Part shown: positions 1 through 7,866 of the stretch, in pieces | How the letters are laid out: each line of letters begins with the position of its first letter | Position numbering within the stretch: the first letter of the stretch is position 1 | Source: Clostridia bacterium | Lineage (GTDB): Bacteria > Bacillota > Clostridia > Lachnospirales > Lachnospiraceae | Reading direction: 5' to 3' | DNA length: 41,586 nucleotides | Assembly: GCA_003246295.1 (NCBI GenBank) | Contig: QKAS01000066.1 | Location: forward strand, 1 to 41,586 | Translations under genes and position numbers: made by a program | Notes under the pieces: model-generated | The model's database searches: none | What the model saw: the letters and a program-made list of their open reading frames with translations, nothing else | What the model was told of the DNA's origin: nothing

Positions 1-203
1 TAACTTAGAATAACAATCTGACCGATAATATGAATTTTTAAAAGCACCCTTGAGGAGCTTTATTAAAGTCAGCCATTTTCAGGTCAGAAAGAAAATATAA
101 ATATTTTGCTAATTTAGGGTTGACTTTTCATAGCTGGTCTCCTTTGATATCCTAGAAAGGCTCTTCTGTTTTATACACATATTGAATCTTAGATTGCGAT
201 TTG
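1..203. other. Non-coding stretch at the window edge
   Basis: No gene longer than a few codons can be supported here. On the minus strand there is a Shine-Dalgarno-like AAGGAG (about 145-155) followed by ATG and a stop after five codons, which I do not call a gene. There is no convincing terminator for the kinase that ends at 204. The segment could be the end of a mobile element or a degraded gene continuing outside the window, but nothing seen inside it proves this. Confidence 0.4.
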
Positions 204-1586
204 TCAAGATGGAATCCAGAATGAAAATCTGCTACCAACACCCGGACTGCTTTCCACAGTTACTTCTCCATGATGCGCCTCTATCATAGCTTTCACGACA
301 GACAGTCCTATTCCAGAACCACCAGTACTACGGGTTCTAGATTTGTCTGCGCGATAAAGGTGTTCAAATATGTTAGGCATATCATCCGCTTCAATTCCAA
401 TGCCATTGTCTTGAATGGTAAATCGGGTTTCATTCATGGTTTCTGTTATCTCTATTACAATTTCACCATCGGTCAGAGAATACTTAATCGCATTTGAAAC
501 GAGATTCACGATGACCTGCTTGATTTTATCCTTATCAGCATAAATATAATTCTCATCTTTTACAAATTTAAGCTTTAAATTTTTAGATTCAAAATCAGCT
601 TGAAAATTCATAAGAATCTGATTGGTGATTTCGCTCAAATCAAACTTTTCTTTCGTTAACTGAACATCATCACTTTCTATTTTGTCAATCTTTTCAATAT
701 TGGCAATCATTCGTGTAAGTCGTTGTACTTCTTCTCTGCAGCTTTCAAGGCGCTCTGGGGTCGGCTCCCAGATTTGGTCTATCATTGCCTCGAGATTCGA
801 TTGTATTGTTGTAAGGGGTGTTCTCAGTTCATGTGCATAATCTGCCGCAAGTCTCTTTTTCATAGCTTGTTGCTTTTGTAATGTATCTGCCAGTGAGTTT
901 ATACTATGTATCAATTGGTCAATTTCTTTTGTGTTTGTCTTATCTTCTAGTCTATCCTGATACTTTCCTTCTTCCAGTTCTTTCGTTTTATCAATCACAC
1001 GTCTGATCGGTCTTGAAATCTTTTCGGCCATAACATAGCCGAATGCGACTGCTAATAATAAGAAAACAGCAGCTACCATCACAAAAACCCTGTTTAAAAC
1101 TTCCAGAAAATGAATGTCTGCATCATTGTAGTAAAAAGGGCCATAATATCCCAATGTTACAATCGCTACATGGTCATTGTTCTTTATGACGTCGTAATTT
1201 TTCTGTTCGTACTCTCCAGCAAATCCCGGATAAATACTTTCCATATGATTCTGCATGCTTTCCAGCATATTGTCACACATCGCGCTATCAATTGTGCTCA
1301 TGCAAAATAATTCCATACCAGAAAGATCACTTACCATTAAAACCATGCCTTCATTTAATGCTGCATTTCCTATACTTAATAATATTTCATCATTTAGTAT
1401 TGATCCATTCTGATCAAGTATTCCTGCTACTTGTTCCACAATTGCAAGATTTTTCTTTTCCTGACTCTCCATGATATAACTTCTGAATTTTTCTTCCAGA
1501 TAGTAATTTGATGTTATAAGAAGTGCGCTTACCAGAAATAACGATAAGAAAATATAAGAAAGTGCAAGTTTGATCTTTAGACTCAT
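204..1586 (-). CDS. Membrane sensor histidine kinase (HAMP, HisKA, HATPase_c)
   Basis: A 460-residue transmembrane sensor kinase that would autophosphorylate and pass the phosphate to the response regulator encoded just upstream. Visible in order: an N-terminal membrane helix (about residues 7-27), an extracytoplasmic sensor segment, a second helix (about 167-188), a HAMP linker with ISRPIRR, the H-box YAHELRTPL around residue 250 with the phospho-accepting histidine, the N-box NLVSNAIKYS, and the ATP-binding motifs DNGIGI and GSGIGLSV. All key kinase residues are present. The start ATG follows TTAGGAG at a normal distance. It lies 36 bp after the regulator gene and is surely in the same operon. 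The architecture is BaeS/PhoR-like; the stimulus cannot be told from sequence. Confidence 0.93.
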   Translation of the reverse strand: MSLKIKLALSYIFLSLFLVSALLITSNYYLEEKFRSYIMESQEKKNLAIVEQVAGILDQNGSILNDEILLSIGNAALNEGMVLMVSDLSGMELFCMSTIDSAMCDNMLESMQNHMESIYPGFAGEYEQKNYDVIKNNDHVAIVTLGYYGPFYYNDADIHFLEVLNRVFVMVAAVFLLLAVAFGYVMAEKISRPIRRVIDKTKELEEGKYQDRLEDKTNTKEIDQLIHSINSLADTLQKQQAMKKRLAADYAHELRTPLTTIQSNLEAMIDQIWEPTPERLESCREEVQRLTRMIANIEKIDKIESDDVQLTKEKFDLSEITNQILMNFQADFESKNLKLKFVKDENYIYADKDKIKQVIVNLVSNAIKYSLTDGEIVIEITETMNETRFTIQDNGIGIEADDMPNIFEHLYRADKSRTRSTGGSGIGLSVVKAMIEAHHGEVTVESSPGVGSRFSFWIPS

Positions 1587-1622
1587 ATTTAACTCCTAAC
1601 TGCGTTATAGAACACATGTAAC

Positions 1623-2327
1623 TTAATTCACTCCACCAAACTTATAGCCTATGCCTCTGACTGTCAGTATATATTCTGGGTTTGATGAATCAGATTCAAT
1701 CTTACTCCTCAGGTTCTTTATATGCGAATCTATTGTTCTCTCAAATCCATCATAATCTATTCCAAGTGCGACCTCTATCAATTCATCTCTCGTAAATGTC
1801 TTCTGGGGATATTTCACAAGTGTGCATAATAATTTATATTCGTTCGGTGTCAGATTCACAATGACTCCACCTTTTTTCACTTCATGTGCCTGAAGATCCA
1901 GTTCTAAATCAGATTGATTCCAACTCATTTTATGAAATAAAGGTGCAATGCCTTCATCTGATCTTCTGATAAGGCTTCCGACTCTCGCTATTAATTCACG
2001 TGTGCTGAATGGTTTTGTCACATAATCATCTGCTCCCATGTTTAACCCATCCACTTTATCGTTTTCTTCTATTTTTGCAGTCAGCATTAGAATTGGAATC
2101 CTTGAATTCTTCCGAATTTTTTTGCATACCTCTTCTCCAGTGCATCCCGGGAGCATGAGATCCAGAATTATCAGGTCTGGACATTCTTTCTCAAACAGAT
2201 GCAATGCAGAAATACCATCATACGCTGTTATCGTTTCATACCCACTGTTTTGGAGGTACGCAACCACAACCTCTGCTATTTTTATTTCATCTTCTACCAC
2301 TAATATTTTCTTCTTTTGAATTAACAT
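1623..2327 (-). CDS. OmpR/PhoB-family response regulator
   Basis: A 234-residue DNA-binding response regulator. The receiver domain (about residues 7-120) has the acidic pair VVEDE, the phospho-accepting aspartate in LIILDLMLPG, the threonine of MLTAK and the lysine of VTKPF. A winged-helix OmpR/PhoB domain follows (about 135-232), with the characteristic LTPNEYKLL and RTIDSHIKNLRSKI. The start is preceded by AAAGGTGAG. It is the first gene of a two-gene operon with the histidine kinase. Two tandem TATGGAGATT repeats with an 11-bp period lie upstream, in the divergent region shared with the helicase, and are a candidate binding site for this protein. Target genes beyond that are unknown. Confidence 0.94.
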   Translation of the reverse strand: MLIQKKKILVVEDEIKIAEVVVAYLQNSGYETITAYDGISALHLFEKECPDLIILDLMLPGCTGEEVCKKIRKNSRIPILMLTAKIEENDKVDGLNMGADDYVTKPFSTRELIARVGSLIRRSDEGIAPLFHKMSWNQSDLELDLQAHEVKKGGVIVNLTPNEYKLLCTLVKYPQKTFTRDELIEVALGIDYDGFERTIDSHIKNLRSKIESDSSNPEYILTVRGIGYKFGGVN

Positions 2328-2394
2328 ATTCTCACCTTTCGCTTAAAACTTTACAACACGAAGCGATATCTTACATGATATTATCTAATAGTAT

Positions 2395-2415
2395 TATGGA
2401 GATTGTATGGAGATT
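2395..2415. promoter_or_regulatory. Tandem direct repeat, candidate response-regulator box
   Basis: TATGGAGATT occurs at 2395-2404 and again at 2406-2415, an 11-bp period. OmpR-family regulators commonly bind direct repeats spaced by one helical turn. The site lies between the divergent regulator and helicase genes and covers the position of the helicase -35 region. The function is inferred. Confidence 0.45.
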
Positions 2416-2427
2416 TTGATTTTGTGG

Positions 2428-2456
2428 TACAATATGTCTATCGAATCAAAGATTCG
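2428..2456 (+). promoter_or_regulatory. Extended -10 promoter and 5'-end stem-loop for the helicase gene
   Basis: TGGTACAAT gives an extended -10 (TG-N-TACAAT, hexamer 2428-2433) without a good -35. The predicted start near 2440 is followed at once by CGAATCAAAGATTCG (2442-2456), a 6-bp stem with a 3-nt loop, so the transcript would begin with a hairpin. The helicase ATG is at 2491. Confidence 0.5.
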
Positions 2457-2490
2457 TAAAGAAACACATCAATTTTGAAGAGAGGTTCCC

Positions 2491-3936
2491 ATGAACAAAA
2501 ATCAATTTAGCCAGTTCCAGTTATCCGATGAAATTATAGAAACATTAACTTTACTTGATTATAACATACCGACAGCAATACAAAAAGTAGTCATTCCTCA
2601 CGCACTTGCAGGCTACGACATCATTGCGAAGGCACAGACCGGCAGCGGGAAAACTGCTGCTTTTGGCATTCCTCTTTGTGAAAAAATAAGTTGGGAAGAA
2701 AATCTCCCTCAAGCACTCGTTTTGGAACCTACCAGAGAACTTGCCCAGCAAGTTAAAACAGAATTATTTCATATTGGACGCAAAAAAAGAATTAAAATCC
2801 CTGCTCTGTTTGGTGGTATGCCCATAGATAAGCAACTACTTACGCTAAAACAAAAGTCCCATATAATTGTAGGCACTCCGGGACGTATTATGGACCATAT
2901 CAGACGCAAAAGTCTGATTCTTGAACAAGTAAAGATTGTCGTTATTGATGAAGCGGATCTGATGTTTCAAATGGGTTTTGCTGAAGAAGTGACTGCGATA
3001 TTAGAACTTCTTAATGCTTCAAGACAAATCATGCTTTTCTCAGCAACAATGGAAGATAAAATAATAACTCCGATGCTTGCATTTATGAAAGATCCTAAAT
3101 ATCTATTGCTTCCGGATGCCAAAGAAACAAAGGGCTCTATCACACAATCTTTGTATTATGTGAATACCGATGATAAGTTCACGCTATTTATGAAACTACT
3201 CATTCATCATTCGCCTTCAAGTTGTATGATTTTTTGTGCGACTCGCGAAATGGTAAACACCTTATATCAGAAACTGCGCCGTGAAAGAGTGCGATGCGGC
3301 ATGCTCCATGGTGAGATGGAGCAAAGAGACAGGCTAAAAACAATTGAATCGTTTCGAGATGGGCTTTTTTCTTATCTGGTATGTACAGACGTTGCCGCAA
3401 GAGGAATTGACTTTGATTCCCTCACTCATGTTTTCCAATATGATCTTCCAACAAATGTAGAAACTTATGTACATAGAATTGGCAGAACAGGCCGAAACGG
3501 AAAATCAGGTGCCGCAATTAGCCTTGCATCACCTGATGAATTACGTCTCGTTGATTCTATTGAATATTATTTACAAGATAAAATTCCTGTGATTCCACTC
3601 CCAACAATAACGGAGGAACAGAAAAAACAATTTCGTGAAAAGCAACTGGAAAAACCAATCCTCAAAAAGAGAAAGGGCGCTATTTTTCAAAAAAGTATAA
3701 CAAATATTGCGATTGGTGGAGGCCGAAAATCAAAAATGCGCTCTGGCGATATTGTTGGTGCAATTTGTAGCATTCATGGCATTACTCCAGAAGATATTGG
3801 TATTATTGATATCCGTGACAGACTGACCTATGTCGAAATCCTGAACCAGAAAGGTGAAATGGTTCTGAATGCCTTAGAAAACAAACCAATCAAAGGCAAA
3901 ATACGAAAAGTCAGCATAAGCCGAAAACGCAATTAA
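2491..3936 (+). CDS. dbpA: DEAD-box ATP-dependent RNA helicase, DbpA/YxiN type
   Basis: A 481-residue RNA helicase. Two RecA-like domains carry the full motif set: AQTGSGKT (I), PTRELAQQ (Ia), TPGR (Ib), VIDEAD (II), SAT (III), TDVAARGID (V) and HRIGRTGR (VI). The last roughly 75 residues, beginning near ITNIAIGGGRKSKM, match the DbpA RNA-binding domain, which in DbpA/YxiN recognises 23S rRNA hairpin 92, so a role in large-subunit assembly is likely. The start follows AGAGAGG. The gene ends tail to tail with the GH3 gene: its TAA shares bases 3934-3935 with the opposing stop codon, leaving no room for a private terminator. Confidence 0.92.
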   Translation: MNKNQFSQFQLSDEIIETLTLLDYNIPTAIQKVVIPHALAGYDIIAKAQTGSGKTAAFGIPLCEKISWEENLPQALVLEPTRELAQQVKTELFHIGRKKRIKIPALFGGMPIDKQLLTLKQKSHIIVGTPGRIMDHIRRKSLILEQVKIVVIDEADLMFQMGFAEEVTAILELLNASRQIMLFSATMEDKIITPMLAFMKDPKYLLLPDAKETKGSITQSLYYVNTDDKFTLFMKLLIHHSPSSCMIFCATREMVNTLYQKLRRERVRCGMLHGEMEQRDRLKTIESFRDGLFSYLVCTDVAARGIDFDSLTHVFQYDLPTNVETYVHRIGRTGRNGKSGAAISLASPDELRLVDSIEYYLQDKIPVIPLPTITEEQKKQFREKQLEKPILKKRKGAIFQKSITNIAIGGGRKSKMRSGDIVGAICSIHGITPEDIGIIDIRDRLTYVEILNQKGEMVLNALENKPIKGKIRKVSISRKRN

Positions 3937-6140
3937 CACAACTGCAGTTTGAATTCTGCCTGATTCATTGTGGTGGAATTTTCACCAATAAACACTAAAA
4001 ATGTGCCCTCTTCGCTCGTATAATCCATATTATAGTTATAAAACCGCAGCATGTCTTCGCTGATTTCAAACTTGATTTCAGCGGATTCTGCTGGTTGCAA
4101 GAACACCCTTTGAAATCCTTTTAACTCCCTGACAGGCCTTACAACACTTGCTTTCTGATCTTGCAGATAGAACTGAACAGTCTCGATTCCTTCATGTTCT
4201 CCAATGTTTTTTACAACAACACTAGCTGTCAGTGTATCTTGCTTATTCATATTCGTTTTGCTCAATTTCACTTCTGAATAACTAAATTTTGTATAACCAA
4301 GCCCATATCCAAATGGGTAGAGTGGTTCATTCGGAATATCTAAGTACTTTGACTGAAATCTGTTTTTATGATCGCCATTAAATGGCCGACCTGTATTAAA
4401 ATGATCATAATGAATGGGAACCTGTCCTGTACTATAAGGGAATGTCATAGCAAGTCTTCCAGAAGGAGATACTATCCCATATAAGAGATCTGCAATTGCA
4501 TTTCCACCTTCACTTCCTGGAAACCATGCCTGTAGAACTGACTTGGAGCCTTCTGCAATCTCTCTTAAATCCATGGGACGTCCGCTAAATATGATACTGA
4601 TACAGTTCTTATTTACCTGACTCACTGCTTTAAACAGTTCCCTCTGTTGTTTTGGAAGTCGAAGATCTGCTTTACTTCCACCTTCTCCGGAATGATATGC
4701 ATGTTCACCAAGTGCTAAAATAACTATATCTGCTTTTTGGGCTGCTTTTATTGCTTCTTTCATAGCATCCTTCGTGACTGGATTGCTTTCAGATACAAGA
4801 CCTTTAAATCCATAAAGCGTCTCCTTCTCGGATAAAAGATTGACTCCCTTAACACAAAGCAACTCATTATCAGCATCTGCCAGTTCCATTCCGCTTTTCA
4901 GGCTTATGGTATTGCTATCTTCACCCAATAGTGACCACGCTCCATATAAATGCATTTCTTCTGCATATGGACCAATCAGTGCAATACATTGTTCCTTTTT
5001 TTTCAGTGGAAGGATTGCATCATTTTTTAATAAAACCATGCTATCCGCTGCTGCTTTTCTTGCAATCTTTCTATGTTCAGGACAAAGATTATATCTGGAA
5101 TATTCTTCTATGTCTAAATCTTTATATGGGTTTTCAAAAAGTCCAAGCTCATTTTTAAGTGTCAGAATTCTCAGGACTGCCTCATCAATCTGCGTTTCAT
5201 TTAGGATTCCTTTTTCAATCAGACGCTTCAGATTCTTGATATATACGTTTGTTGCCATGTCTATGTCAACACCTGCAACCATTGCCAGCTGCGCTGCCTC
5301 TTCCTTATCTTGTGCCACGCCCTGTGTTATCAGCTCTTCAATTGCTGCCCAGTCAGAAATTACTACTCCTTCAAATCCTATTTGTTTTCTTAAAACATCC
5401 TGCATCAACCATTTGTTTCCTGTAGCAGGAATACGATCCAATGTATTAAAAGATGTCATAACCATGGACACTCCAGCATCAATTGCCGCCTGATAAGCTG
5501 GTAGATAGTCCTCTTTTAATGACCTTAGTGAGAGTTCTACATTATTATATTCTTTTCCTGCAGTAGGCGCTCCATATGCTGCAAAATGTTTGACACAGGA
5601 TGCAATGCTTCCTTTATCTTTCAAGTCTTTGCCTTGATATCCCTGTACAATTGCTGCAGCAAACAGGCTGTTTAAATACTTGTCTTCTCCTGTAGACTCC
5701 ATGACTCTGCCCCATCTTGCATCCCTTACCAGATCAACCATCGGCGAAAATGTTACATGAAGGCCTCCTGCACTTGCCTCTTTTGCAGAAACCTCAGCAC
5801 ATTTTTTTGCAAGCTCTGGTTGAAACGTACACCCTTGTGCCAGTGGAATTGGAAAAATTGTTTTATATCCATTAATGATATCAGCCATAAATAAAAGCGG
5901 AATATTGTGCGGCTGCTTCTTTACTGCATTTTCCTGAATCTGTTTTATAATTTTCGGATCAAAAATACTTAGCGTTGATCCTGCATGGTTAATCTCTGCC
6001 TCACCAATTCCAAATTCCATGGCCGGTCCAGTCAGGACTGCCTCATCTTCATAAAAATTACTACTTAACTGAACCAGCTGACCAATTTTTTCTTCCAGAC
6101 TCATATCATTTAATAATTCTATTAGTTTCATTCTTTCCAT
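3933..6140 (-). CDS. Glycoside hydrolase family 3 beta-glycosidase (BglX-like)
   Basis: A 735-residue enzyme that probably releases glucose or xylose from the non-reducing end of beta-linked oligosaccharides. The GH3 N-terminal TIM barrel (about residues 10-330) includes KHFAAYG and the nucleophile aspartate D263 in VISDWAA. The C-terminal alpha/beta domain (about 390-620) has the EHAYHSGEGG region expected to supply the acid/base glutamate, and a fibronectin-III-like domain closes the protein (about 650-725). No signal peptide is seen, so it is probably cytoplasmic. I chose the ATG at 6140 because AGGAG lies just upstream and because the likely promoter -10 (6178-6183) is inside the longer open frame that could start at 6197. 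The exact substrate is uncertain. Confidence 0.92.
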   Translation of the reverse strand: MERMKLIELLNDMSLEEKIGQLVQLSSNFYEDEAVLTGPAMEFGIGEAEINHAGSTLSIFDPKIIKQIQENAVKKQPHNIPLLFMADIINGYKTIFPIPLAQGCTFQPELAKKCAEVSAKEASAGGLHVTFSPMVDLVRDARWGRVMESTGEDKYLNSLFAAAIVQGYQGKDLKDKGSIASCVKHFAAYGAPTAGKEYNNVELSLRSLKEDYLPAYQAAIDAGVSMVMTSFNTLDRIPATGNKWLMQDVLRKQIGFEGVVISDWAAIEELITQGVAQDKEEAAQLAMVAGVDIDMATNVYIKNLKRLIEKGILNETQIDEAVLRILTLKNELGLFENPYKDLDIEEYSRYNLCPEHRKIARKAAADSMVLLKNDAILPLKKKEQCIALIGPYAEEMHLYGAWSLLGEDSNTISLKSGMELADADNELLCVKGVNLLSEKETLYGFKGLVSESNPVTKDAMKEAIKAAQKADIVILALGEHAYHSGEGGSKADLRLPKQQRELFKAVSQVNKNCISIIFSGRPMDLREIAEGSKSVLQAWFPGSEGGNAIADLLYGIVSPSGRLAMTFPYSTGQVPIHYDHFNTGRPFNGDHKNRFQSKYLDIPNEPLYPFGYGLGYTKFSYSEVKLSKTNMNKQDTLTASVVVKNIGEHEGIETVQFYLQDQKASVVRPVRELKGFQRVFLQPAESAEIKFEISEDMLRFYNYNMDYTSEEGTFLVFIGENSTTMNQAEFKLQLC

Positions 6141-6177
6141 TGTTCTTCTCCTGATTGTTTTAGATGATTTCTGTACC

Positions 6178-6210
6178 ATTATAATTTGTTTAATCAATGA
6201 TAATCAATCA
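6178..6210 (-). promoter_or_regulatory. Candidate promoter and operator of the GH3 gene
   Basis: On the minus strand TTGATT (6202-6207) and TATAAT (6178-6183) are separated by 18 bp. The spacer holds an imperfect dyad, ATTGATTATCATTGAT. Its 11-mer TGATAATCAAT (plus strand) recurs in the hcp promoter region. Confidence 0.45.
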
Positions 6211-6257
6211 AATTATTTGCTAACTATAGTCTGATATTCGCCAGATTTCAGAATATA

Positions 6258-6353
6258 AAAACCCCTTCAGATGAAACTGTTTTCTGGATCAAATCAGATT
6301 TCAAAATCAATTTGATTCCTGCTCAAGAAAATATGTTTCAAATGAGGGGTTTT
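6258..6353. repeat. 96-nt imperfect palindrome (long hairpin)
   Basis: The two ends pair as AAAACCCCT with AGGGGTTTT. Inside, GAAAC (6273-6277) pairs with GTTTC (6335-6339), TTTTCT (6280-6285 region) with AGAAAA (6326-6331), and ATCAAAT (6288-6294) with ATTTGAT (6310-6316), leaving a short loop. About 30 base pairs can form. It lies in the stretch between the GH3 start and the insertion sequence. It could be a miniature inverted-repeat element or an unusually long bidirectional terminator; followed by TTTTTAT on the minus strand it could end hcp transcription. Confidence 0.55.
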
Positions 6354-6373
6354 GTATATTTACTTTTTTATTT

Positions 6374-6393
6374 GAGAGAATTTCATAATTCAT
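6374..6393 (+). repeat. Left terminal inverted repeat of the IS
   Basis: GAGAGAATTTCATAATTCAT; 18 of 20 bases match the complement of the right end. Confidence 0.85.
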
Positions 6394-6492
6394 AGACCTT
6401 GATTTTACTGATGTTTCAGAGCATATAAAAAACAACTTACCCCGATCCGATATATATTTTGTCAAATATTATCCACATCGAAAGGAGATAAG

Positions 6493-7719
6493 TTGCAAAA
6501 TATGTATCGACAACAATCATTGATTACTTTAGACCAGTTCTATGAAATGAAACCTCTTTCAAAACTTGAAGCCCTTTTAAGCTTCATTGATTATTCGCTT
6601 TTTGAAGAAGTATTCCCTTATGATGCCCACAGAAGAGGACCTAAAGGTTATTCCAAAAAGCAATTGTTTACCACGCTCATGGCTATGCCAGTAGAGCAGT
6701 TATCAGATATAAAGGCATTAGTTACACGTCTTAAATCTGATCCAGTCCTCAGACGCAGTCTTGGTTATGATTACATTGAGAATACACCAAGTGCTGCTAC
6801 TTTGAATCGCTTTATCACTTTGTTATCTGGTACGGATATCTTAGCGCGGACATTCCGCAGAATGGTCTGTAAAGCCAGAAAACTCGGACTTATAGATGGC
6901 ACCAATGTTGCAATTGATGCCAGTAAGCTGACAGCTTACGAACATGCTGTTCCAAAATCAAGGATTCCTGTGGATGACCCGTCCTTCCCAAACTGGGGTG
7001 GAAAACTTGATACCAATGGGAACTTCATCAAATGGTTTGGATGGAAAATGCATGCTCTGGTTGACACTTACAGCGGTCTTCCTATCTCTTATATCATCAC
7101 ACCTGCAAACATCGCAGATATGGATGTAGCTGAAAACTTGATTCAAAAGATGATGGACGACTACGAAAACGGACTTACTCCAAAGTATTACATGATGGAT
7201 GCTGGTTACGATAAACCTGATCTTTATGCCAGTGTTTATAAGAAGTTTCATGGTCAGGCAATCATCCCCATCAATTGGAGAAACACCAAGATTCCACCAG
7301 AAGGAATCAACATGAATGGTCAGTTAGTTTGTCCCATGAATTATGCTTATGTTTATGGTGGTAATGATAACGGTACAATCAAACTTCTATGTCCACATGC
7401 TTGTGGGAAATGTGATTGTCCGATGGGTTCCTCGTGGTGTACCTCATCACCAAATGGCTATGTGGGAAAAGCAAGAATCAAGGATGATCCAAGATTCATC
7501 ACGGCACCATTCAGGGAAACAAAAGCATTTGAAAAGCTATATAATCAACGAACCAGCGTGGAGCGGACGTTCGGAGATTTAAAGAATAATTACAACCTTG
7601 ATAACATCCGGGTTGCAAAAATGGCAAGGGTAAAAGTCTTTATTGATTTATCTTGTATTGCCCTTATTGCATCAAGACTATCAGATGCAGCCAGCAAGGA
7701 AAAATCTAAAGTAGCATAA
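6493..7719 (+). CDS. DDE transposase (DUF772 and DDE_Tnp_1 type)
   Basis: A 408-residue transposase for the surrounding element. The N-terminal part (about residues 25-110) resembles the DUF772 region seen in IS5/IS1182 transposases. The DDE catalytic triad can be placed at D142 (NVAIDASKL), D236 (YYMMDAGYD) and E357 (RTSVERTFGDLK). Between the second D and the E is a cysteine cluster (C280, C300, C304, C307, C309, C316) that could bind zinc. I start it at TTG 6493, which stands 5 nt after AAAGGAG; the next in-frame ATG (6502) would be 14 nt away. The frame is uninterrupted and the gene looks functional. Confidence 0.9.
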   Translation: MQNMYRQQSLITLDQFYEMKPLSKLEALLSFIDYSLFEEVFPYDAHRRGPKGYSKKQLFTTLMAMPVEQLSDIKALVTRLKSDPVLRRSLGYDYIENTPSAATLNRFITLLSGTDILARTFRRMVCKARKLGLIDGTNVAIDASKLTAYEHAVPKSRIPVDDPSFPNWGGKLDTNGNFIKWFGWKMHALVDTYSGLPISYIITPANIADMDVAENLIQKMMDDYENGLTPKYYMMDAGYDKPDLYASVYKKFHGQAIIPINWRNTKIPPEGINMNGQLVCPMNYAYVYGGNDNGTIKLLCPHACGKCDCPMGSSWCTSSPNGYVGKARIKDDPRFITAPFRETKAFEKLYNQRTSVERTFGDLKNNYNLDNIRVAKMARVKVFIDLSCIALIASRLSDAASKEKSKVA

Positions 7720-7836
7720 ACAAAGTAACATTTGAAATGGAGGTGTCATAATTCAGTTATCCACAATTGATAGCAGTCTGAGAAGAAATTGGAGTAGTGC
7801 GCTCTTTTTTTCAAAAGTTATCCACATGGATTGAAA

Positions 7837-7856
7837 ATGAATTATGAAATTACCTC
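7837..7856 (-). repeat. Right terminal inverted repeat of the IS
   Basis: The complement reads GAGGTAATTTCATAATTCAT and differs from the left end at two positions. Confidence 0.85.
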
Positions 7857-7866
7857 ATTTTATAAA

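Larger units (their letters stand above)
6374..7856 (+). mobile_element. Insertion sequence, IS5/IS1182-like, about 1.48 kb, apparently intact
   Basis: The ends are 20-bp inverted repeats matching at 18 positions (6374-6393 and 7837-7856; shared core AATTTCATAATTCAT). ATTT flanks both ends (6370-6373 and 7857-7860) and may be a 4-bp target duplication, although the AT-rich context weakens this. One transposase gene fills the interior with all three catalytic acidic residues. There are no passenger genes. Exact copies of TTATCCACA lie at 6469-6477, 7757-7765 and 7818-7826, in the non-coding ends. The element sits 10 bp beyond the hcp stop codon. The family assignment rests on the transposase only. 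Confidence 0.85.

Noticed and set aside
134..155. Minus-strand five-codon frame with a ribosome-binding-site-like AAGGAG
   Set aside because: It stops after MKSQP and nothing in the downstream sequence continues as a gene; too short to support.
4840..5493. 217-codon plus-strand frame inside the GH3 gene
   Set aside because: It is antisense to a clearly real enzyme gene, has no ribosome site and low-complexity Ser-rich content typical of a shadow frame.
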